DNA from: Streptosporangiaceae bacterium
GTDB lineage: Bacteria > Actinomycetota > Actinomycetes > Streptosporangiales > Streptosporangiaceae
Direction: 5' to 3'
DNA length: 9,148 bases
NCBI GenBank assembly: GCA_030045215.1
Contig: JASIBJ010000200.1
Coordinates: 1 to 9,148 of the forward strand
In this document: one piece after another, positions 4,980 to 9,148 of the stretch
How the letters are laid out: each line of letters begins with the position of its first letter
How positions within the stretch are numbered: the stretch's first letter is position 1
Notes under the pieces: model-generated
What the model was told of the DNA's origin: nothing
Seen by the model: only the letters and a program-made list of their open reading frames with translations
Databases searched by the model: none
Translations under genes and position numbers: made by a program

Positions 4980-6856
4980 CCCGCCGCGGGATGCAGCTTG
5001 GCCGCCGGGCTGTCGGCCGGGTGGAACACGCCGAGAACCCGCAAGGTTTCGTGACCCGTGTTTTCCAGGCAGTGCAGCAAGCCCGGCGGCAGGTGCAGGC
5101 AGGTGCCCGGGCCCAGCTCGCGGTCCGCGCCGCCCGTGTGGGCCACACCGGTGCCAGCCAGGACCAGGACCAGCTCGTCATAGGGGTGACTGTGCTCCGG
5201 GGCCCGGCCCGGCGGGATCTCGCCGACGAACTGCGTGGCCACAGGGCAGCCGTGACCCGGGCCGAAAAGGACGCGGAACTTGCGGTCTCCCGTCGTCTCC
5301 ACCTCGCAGTCGCCCAGGTCGCGGCTGAGTGGCACATCCGACACGGCTGCCACCGCCGGGCCGACTGCGGCCGTGACCGCGGCTGGCAGCGAGACGACAT
5401 CCAGCCGCAGCGCGTCGCCGGACTCCGCCGCCACCCGGTAGGTGACACCGGCCGGGATCCACAGGCCGCGATCGAGAGTGAGCCGTGGACCTTCCTCGCC
5501 GTCTAGGTCGAGCCGGGCCGAGCCGGCGATCACGAACCACAGCTCGCCGGCGGCCGAGGCCACGCCGTCGAACTCCTCGCCAGGGGGGACCTCGACGAGC
5601 CGGCGGACCAGCCCGGGCTGGCTGTCGCCCGACCCGGTGTCGGCCAGGACCGTGGCTCGAGCCCTCCGCGGCGTGTGGCGCGCCACCAGGCCCGCGAGCG
5701 CCTCGCAGAAGCTGTCGATTTCCTCGAGCGTGTTGTAGTGCGCCGGGCCGATGCGCAGCGCCTCGCCCCAGCCGATCCGGTCGTGCAGCCCGAGCGCGTA
5801 GTAGCTGCCGTGGCTCCACACCCCGAACCCGAGTTCCGCCAGCTCCTCGCTGAGCATCCCGGAGGAGATCCCGTCGAAGTTCACCAGGAACGTCGGCACC
5901 CTGCCCGCCATCGTCGGCAGGCCGTACAGCCGGGCCCCGGCGGGCAGGCCGGCCAGGATCCGCTCGCCAAGCTGCCGTTCCCATCCGGCCAGCCAGGCCA
6001 TCCCGCCCAGGCTGTCCAGGTAGGCGAAGGTGGCCAGCAGGCCGCCGAGCAGCTCGTATGGCAGGGTGCCGGTCTCAAACCGGTGGCCGACCGGCTCCAT
6101 CGCGACCGGGCGGGCCTTGTACGGGCGCCAGGATTCCAGCAGCTCCCGGCGGCCGTAGGCGATGCCCAGGTGCGGTCCGCAGAACTTGTAGGCCGAGCAG
6201 GTGACTAGGTCGGCGTCGATCGCGCGCACGTCCATCGGCTCGTGCGCGGCGTACTGGACCGCGTCTACCCAGGCCAGGGCCCCGGCCTGATGAGCCAGGT
6301 CGCTGACCGCGCGGGCATCCACGAGGGTCCCGGTCGAGTTGGCGGCCCAGGGGAACGCCACCACCTTGGTGCGCGGTCCGAGCTGTCGTTTCAGGTCGGA
6401 CAGGTCGAGCGTGGTGTCGCCGTGCACATCGGCGTGACGGACCGTCAGCCTGAGGTCGCTGGCCAGGTCCAGCCAGGGGGCGTCGTTCGCGTCGTGGTCG
6501 AGCCGGGTGACGACGATCTCGTCGCCCGGGCTCAGCTCGCGGCCGAGCGTGCGGGACAGCGTGAAGTTGAGCGCGGTCATGTTCGCGCCGAAGATGATCT
6601 CGTCCGGGCTGCAGCCGAGGAAGCCGGCGGTTGCCGTCCTGGCCTCATGCACGAGCGCGTCCAGCCGCCGGCTGGTCGCGTACGGCGCGCCGGTGTTGCC
6701 GCTGGCCTCCAGGTACACCTGCGCCACCGCGGCAGCGACCTCATCCGGGGTCTGCGTTCCGCCGGGGGCGTCGAGATAGACGAACCCCTTGCTTAGCGAG
6801 CTGAACCGCCGGCGGGCGGCGGCGATGACTTCGGACTGGGCGGCGAGGTCGCTCAT
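4976..6856 (-). CDS. Class-V PLP enzyme (VC1184-type 'cysteine desulfurase-like') fused to two cupin domains
   Basis: This 626-residue fusion has three parts. Residues 1-395 are an aminotransferase class-V fold: PLP-stacking H121, D198 and Q201 (WVDAVQ), and the Schiff-base lysine K224 in SAYKFCGPHLG. This matches the family often labelled cysteine desulfurase-like (about 400 residues alone). The SufS/IscS active-site cysteine is absent: the corresponding loop reads VWSHGSYYAL (347-356), with S351 near that place, so sulfur transfer is doubtful. Residues about 416-490 form a cupin without the metal histidines. Residues about 515-615 form an intact cupin: H555, H557 and E561 in HSHPYDE, and H595 in a perfect G-x5-P-x-G-x2-H-x3-N motif (584-599). 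Start ATG 6856 has no Shine-Dalgarno but a promoter exactly placed for a leaderless mRNA. Its stop shares CTAG with the GTPase stop. Substrate unknown. Confidence 0.88.
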   Translation of the reverse strand: MSDLAAQSEVIAAARRRFSSLSKGFVYLDAPGGTQTPDEVAAAVAQVYLEASGNTGAPYATSRRLDALVHEARTATAGFLGCSPDEIIFGANMTALNFTLSRTLGRELSPGDEIVVTRLDHDANDAPWLDLASDLRLTVRHADVHGDTTLDLSDLKRQLGPRTKVVAFPWAANSTGTLVDARAVSDLAHQAGALAWVDAVQYAAHEPMDVRAIDADLVTCSAYKFCGPHLGIAYGRRELLESWRPYKARPVAMEPVGHRFETGTLPYELLGGLLATFAYLDSLGGMAWLAGWERQLGERILAGLPAGARLYGLPTMAGRVPTFLVNFDGISSGMLSEELAELGFGVWSHGSYYALGLHDRIGWGEALRIGPAHYNTLEEIDSFCEALAGLVARHTPRRARATVLADTGSGDSQPGLVRRLVEVPPGEEFDGVASAAGELWFVIAGSARLDLDGEEGPRLTLDRGLWIPAGVTYRVAAESGDALRLDVVSLPAAVTAAVGPAVAAVSDVPLSRDLGDCEVETTGDRKFRVLFGPGHGCPVATQFVGEIPPGRAPEHSHPYDELVLVLAGTGVAHTGGADRELGPGTCLHLPPGLLHCLENTGHETLRVLGVFHPADSPAAKLHPAAG

Positions 6857-6862
6857 CTAGGC

Positions 6863-6892
6863 AAATTAGGTTGAGCGGATGGGATAGGTCAA
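6863..6892 (-). promoter_or_regulatory. Promoter for a leaderless PLP-bicupin transcript
   Basis: On the minus strand TTGACC (6892-6887; 5 of 6) is followed after 18 bases by TAATTT (6868-6863; fits TAnnnT). Six bases later comes the ATG at 6856-6854. Transcription would start on the A of the start codon, matching the absence of a ribosome binding site. Leaderless mRNAs are common in actinobacteria. Confidence 0.6.
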
Positions 6893-6927
6893 CTCGCCCG
6901 CTAGCTCTCCTGCGGCGGGGGTCGCAT

Positions 6928-6977
6928 CCGGGTCAAGACGTCCGTGTCGTGACCCGGCGACATGCCACGGGGTCACG
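6928..6977 (-). terminator. Two overlapping, mutually exclusive hairpins after the dehydratase gene
   Basis: Arm GACCC/GGGTC at 6951-6955 can pair on either side. One stem is 6970-6977 with 6948-6955 (8 bp, CGTGACCC/GGGTCACG, 14-base loop); it includes the dehydratase TGA. The other is 6928-6935 with 6950-6957 (8 bp), one mismatch, then GAC with GTC (6937-6939/6946-6948) and a small loop. No U-tract follows. It is most simply a terminator-like structure for the reductase-dehydratase mRNA. As DNA it is also an operator candidate 36 bases upstream of the next gene's -35 hexamer. Confidence 0.5.
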
Positions 6978-7923
6978 CCACGGCGCCGGTCAGGATCTGG
7001 GCGAGCGTGCTCAGGTTGATGTTGCCGCCCGAGACGATGCACACGACCTTGCCCGGCCCGGCTCGGCCGCCGAGGGCCGCGGCCGTGGCCAGCGCGCCGG
7101 CGCCCTCCGCGATCACCCTGGCTCGCTCGGCCAGGACGCGGATAGCCGCCGCCACTTCGTCGACGGGGATCGCGAGCGCCTGGTCGACGAGCGGTGAAAC
7201 GCGCGGCCACATCGTGTCGAGTACGCGCCGGCTGCCCGCTCCGTCGACGAACGACGGGCGGAAGTCCACGACGTCCGCAGGTCCTCCCGCGCCGAACGCA
7301 GCCGCGAGCGCCGCGCCGCCCTCCGGCTCGGCGGTGACGATCCTGGTCTCCGGCCGCAGCGCCTTGATGGCGCTGGCTATCCCGCAGGTCAGCCCGCCGC
7401 CGCCGTAGGGGATGACCACCGCGTCGGGATCGGGCAAATCCTCGAGGATCTCCAGCCCGATGGTGCCGTTGCCGGCGATGACACCGGGGTCGGCTACCGG
7501 GTGCACGAAGAGGCCGTCGGCCTCGTCCGCTCGGCCGGTCACGATCGTGTTCCACCACTGGTCGTAGGGGACCTTGACCACGGTGCCGCCCAGCCGGGTG
7601 ATCGCGGCCAGCTTCGTCTCGGGTGCGGTGTCGGGAACCAGGATCGTAGCCGGAAGGCCAAGTTCGCGCGCCGCCCACGCGACGCCCTGAGCCATGTTGC
7701 CCGCGCTCGCCGTCACCAGGCCGTCGGCTCGCTGCTCAGCCGTCGCGAGCAGGACCGCGTTGGTCGCGCCGCGGATCTTGAACGAGTTGACTGGTTGCAG
7801 GCACTCCAGTTTGAGATAGATCTCCGCGTCGGGGTGGTCGACCTGCAGCCGGATCAGCGGCGTGCGGGTGGCCGCGCCCGCGATCCGCTCGCGTGCGGCC
7901 TCAATCGCTGCCAGCGTCGTCAT
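6973..7923 (-). CDS. Threonine/serine dehydratase-like PLP enzyme (fold type II)
   Basis: This cytoplasmic PLP enzyme of the threonine ammonia-lyase/serine dehydratase/serine racemase group has 316 residues. Members usually eliminate water from a beta-hydroxy amino acid to give a 2-oxo acid plus ammonia, and some racemise. K49 in SFKIRGA is the Schiff-base lysine. SAGNMAQG (73-80) is the substrate-carboxylate loop, usually SSGNHxQ; here M77 replaces the common His. GGGG (174-177) holds the PLP phosphate, and S298 in SGGN (298-301) contacts the pyridine nitrogen. There is no C-terminal ACT domain, so isoleucine feedback as in IlvA is not expected. Start ATG 7923 lies 10 bases after the reductase stop, with TGAGGT covering that stop as ribosome binding site, so the two genes form an operon. 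The exact substrate is not determinable; other beta-substituted amino acids are possible. Confidence 0.88.
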   Translation of the reverse strand: MTTLAAIEAARERIAGAATRTPLIRLQVDHPDAEIYLKLECLQPVNSFKIRGATNAVLLATAEQRADGLVTASAGNMAQGVAWAARELGLPATILVPDTAPETKLAAITRLGGTVVKVPYDQWWNTIVTGRADEADGLFVHPVADPGVIAGNGTIGLEILEDLPDPDAVVIPYGGGGLTCGIASAIKALRPETRIVTAEPEGGAALAAAFGAGGPADVVDFRPSFVDGAGSRRVLDTMWPRVSPLVDQALAIPVDEVAAAIRVLAERARVIAEGAGALATAAALGGRAGPGKVVCIVSGGNINLSTLAQILTGAVA

Positions 7924-7933
7924 CGCATAGACC

Positions 7934-8950
7934 TCACTTCGGTTCCGGCCCGGCTGGAGTCGCCTGGATAAGCGCGCTCTCGATCGCCGACCGCTCTGCG
8001 GGCGTCAGCGGATTCTCGATCGCCTCGGCGACGGGAGCCAGATGGTCCGGGCGGCCCGGCCCTATCACGATCTGCGTGATGCGCTCGTCGGCGAGTAGCC
8101 AGGCCAGGGCCAGCCCGGACATCGACGTGCCGCGAGCGCGCGCGATCTCGCCCAGCTGCTCCAGCACGTCGAACGTCCCCGCGGTCAGGAGCTTCCGGTA
8201 GGGGCCAGGCCGCTGGGTCATCCGCGAGCTCGCCGGGAACGGCTCGCCGCGCCGGTACTTGCCCGTCAGCCAGCCGCCCGCCAGCGGGCTGAAGGCCTGG
8301 TAGGCGATCGCGCGCATACGGCACCGGTCCAGCAGATCCCGGCCGTCGCGCCGGTCAAGCAGGGAGTAGCTGTTCTGGACAGCCCGCGGCGATCCGGCGG
8401 CGAGCGCCGCCTCCACTTGGCCGGCGTCGAAATTGCTCACCCCGTAGTCGCCCACTAGCCCGGCCGCACGGGCCTGCTCGAAAGCGCCGAGTGTCTCGGC
8501 CAGCGGCACATCCGGGTCGAACTCGTGCGCGAGATACAGGTCGACGCGCGCGACGCCGAGCCGCTCCAGGCTGGAGCCGAGCTGACGGGCGATCCTTTCA
8601 GGGCGCAGGCCATGGTCGGCTCCGGCCGTCATCGGGTTGAACGTCTTGGTCGTGAGCCGCGGCCGCACTCCGCGCGCCGCGATCCACCGGCCGATCACCC
8701 GCTCGCTGCGGCCGCCGCCGTAGGCATCGGCCGTGTCGAAGTGCCGGATCCCGAGTGCCCAGGCCGCGTCCATGAGCTCCAGTGCCTGGTCGTCACTCAG
8801 CCCTTGGCCGAAGAACTCAGGCGCGGACCCGATGCCGCCGAAGCTGCCACAGCCGAGCGCAACCGGCGGCAGCGCCAGGGCCGACGGGTCAACTTGGCGT
8901 CGGCTCTTGAGAGCCTCGCTCGGGTGTCGGGGACTAGCCATCCGCGACAT
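7934..8950 (-). CDS. Aldo/keto reductase
   Basis: This NADP-dependent oxidoreductase of the aldo/keto reductase superfamily has a (beta/alpha)8 barrel and is cytoplasmic, with up to 338 residues. The catalytic tetrad is present: D72 and Y77 in FDTADAYG, K102 in TTKTF, and H142 in LAHEFD. Later family landmarks include GVSNF (169-173), the AYQAFSPLAGGWLTGKY segment (about 216-232), and a C-terminal cofactor-binding stretch around IVIGPGRPDHL. The overall type is closer to the YajO/Tas/general-stress AKRs than to the short AKRs. The longest start is ATG 8950, but it has no Shine-Dalgarno. A second ATG at 8941 lies 8 bases after TTTAAT, a good -10 hexamer (8954-8949), so a leaderless start three residues shorter is likely. 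It is the first gene of the reductase-dehydratase pair. The natural substrate cannot be read from sequence. Confidence 0.9.
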   Translation of the reverse strand: MSRMASPRHPSEALKSRRQVDPSALALPPVALGCGSFGGIGSAPEFFGQGLSDDQALELMDAAWALGIRHFDTADAYGGGRSERVIGRWIAARGVRPRLTTKTFNPMTAGADHGLRPERIARQLGSSLERLGVARVDLYLAHEFDPDVPLAETLGAFEQARAAGLVGDYGVSNFDAGQVEAALAAGSPRAVQNSYSLLDRRDGRDLLDRCRMRAIAYQAFSPLAGGWLTGKYRRGEPFPASSRMTQRPGPYRKLLTAGTFDVLEQLGEIARARGTSMSGLALAWLLADERITQIVIGPGRPDHLAPVAEAIENPLTPAERSAIESALIQATPAGPEPK

Positions 8951-9007
8951 TAAACCAAGAGCCGTAGGGTCCGGGCATTCTCGCCTGCGGACCGTTCGCT
9001 CGCCGGG

Positions 9008-9148
9008 CTGACGGACTCAAGTGATCGGCAGGCGGCCGCGGCAATCCGCGCACTGCTCGAAGACCGACTGCAAGCCTTGCGCGCCAAGCACGCCCGCCGG
9101 TTCATCGCCGGATTCGACTCCTCGATCGTGAAGTTCGACCTCGCGCCG
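9008..9148 (+). CDS. NTF2/SnoaL-like (YybH-type) protein, N-terminus only, probable CTG start
   Basis: The first 47 codons of a gene running off the right edge are visible. The translation is amphipathic helix (QAAAAIRALLEDRLQALRA, 8-26), then AKHARRFIAGF and SSIVKFDLAP. This is the opening of nuclear-transport-factor-2-like/SnoaL proteins, small cone-shaped enzymes or binding proteins in which D/E-A-x-R-A-x-D and FDLAP are frequent. The frame is open from 8954, yet holds no ATG or GTG before V41 and one TTG (9077) inside the helix. By homology the protein should begin MTDSS, exactly where CTG ACG GAC TCA stands. So the start is either CTG 9008 or an ATG lost by mutation or sequence error. 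It is divergent from the reductase gene, 57 bases away. Function unknown. Confidence 0.55.
   Translation, partial: MTDSSDRQAAAAIRALLEDRLQALRAKHARRFIAGFDSSIVKFDLAP

Noticed and set aside
5178..5984. A 268-codon open frame on the minus strand
   Set aside because: Alternate frame inside the PLP-bicupin gene, with Arg/Ala/Gly-rich low-complexity translation. The fusion's own frame continues without break through the linker, so no frameshift needs to be invoked.
5672..6856. Calling the PLP domain a true SufS cysteine desulfurase
   Set aside because: The catalytic cysteine loop is replaced by SHGSYYAL, and no Suf/Isc partner genes are in the window. Only fold-level assignment is supported.
6866..7678. 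A 270-codon open frame on the minus strand
   Set aside because: Same strand but other frame of the dehydratase gene. Very Arg/Gly-rich, no domain; it is a frame shadow.
8936..8978. A 14-codon minus-strand upstream ORF (ATG 8978) overlapping the reductase start
   Set aside because: No properly spaced ribosome binding site, and the reductase probably has a leaderless start downstream, which would leave this ORF untranscribed. Best treated as chance.
1..9148. CRISPR array, tRNA/rRNA, insertion sequence or prophage boundary
   Set aside because: No regularly spaced repeats, clover-leaf, transposase or terminal inverted repeats were found by reading both strands. Apart from the small AT-rich promoter islands the base composition is even.

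Overview
The window is GC-rich in every reading frame, has strongly GC-biased third codon positions, and several genes start with GTG. One start looks leaderless. The protein families (an Otr(A)/Tet(M)-type GTPase, compact metal ABC operon, VC1184-type PLP enzyme) fit a soil-type high-GC actinomycete (Actinomycetota). I cannot name the genus. I see no tRNA, rRNA, CRISPR array, insertion sequence or att site, and no stretch over 300 bases lacks a gene.

Left third (1-2567, minus strand): a zinc/manganese ABC import operon in the order binding protein, ATPase, permease. Both junctions are 4-base GTGA overlaps, and the permease runs off the left edge. Upstream of the binding protein is a short AT-rich island with a sigma-70-like promoter whose -10 region lies inside a Zur-like box. 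The 5' leader holds a G-rich octamer repeat. A UUCG-tetraloop hairpin separates this promoter from a small hypothetical gene (2568-2837) on the same strand.

Middle (2838-4979, plus strand): a 660-residue translational GTPase of the tetracycline ribosomal protection class, closest in character to Otr(A). Just before it lies a short ORF with a much better ribosome binding site than the GTPase's own. A predicted stem pairs the start of that ORF with the GTPase's ribosome binding site, which suggests translational attenuation. The GTPase gene collides end to end with the next gene: both stop codons lie in one CTAG.

Right half (4976-8950, minus strand): an aldo/keto reductase and a threonine/serine dehydratase-like PLP enzyme, 10 bases apart and probably co-transcribed. 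After a 116-base gap with two overlapping, mutually exclusive hairpins comes an unusual 626-residue fusion of a class-V PLP enzyme with two cupin domains, behind its own apparently leaderless promoter. Together these look like a small set for amino-acid or amino-acid-derived metabolites, but the substrate cannot be read from the sequence. At the far right, divergent from the reductase, is the start of an NTF2/SnoaL-like gene whose most plausible start codon is CTG.

The main points for follow-up are the PLP-bicupin fusion and the leader ORF with its stem in front of the ribosomal protection GTPase.
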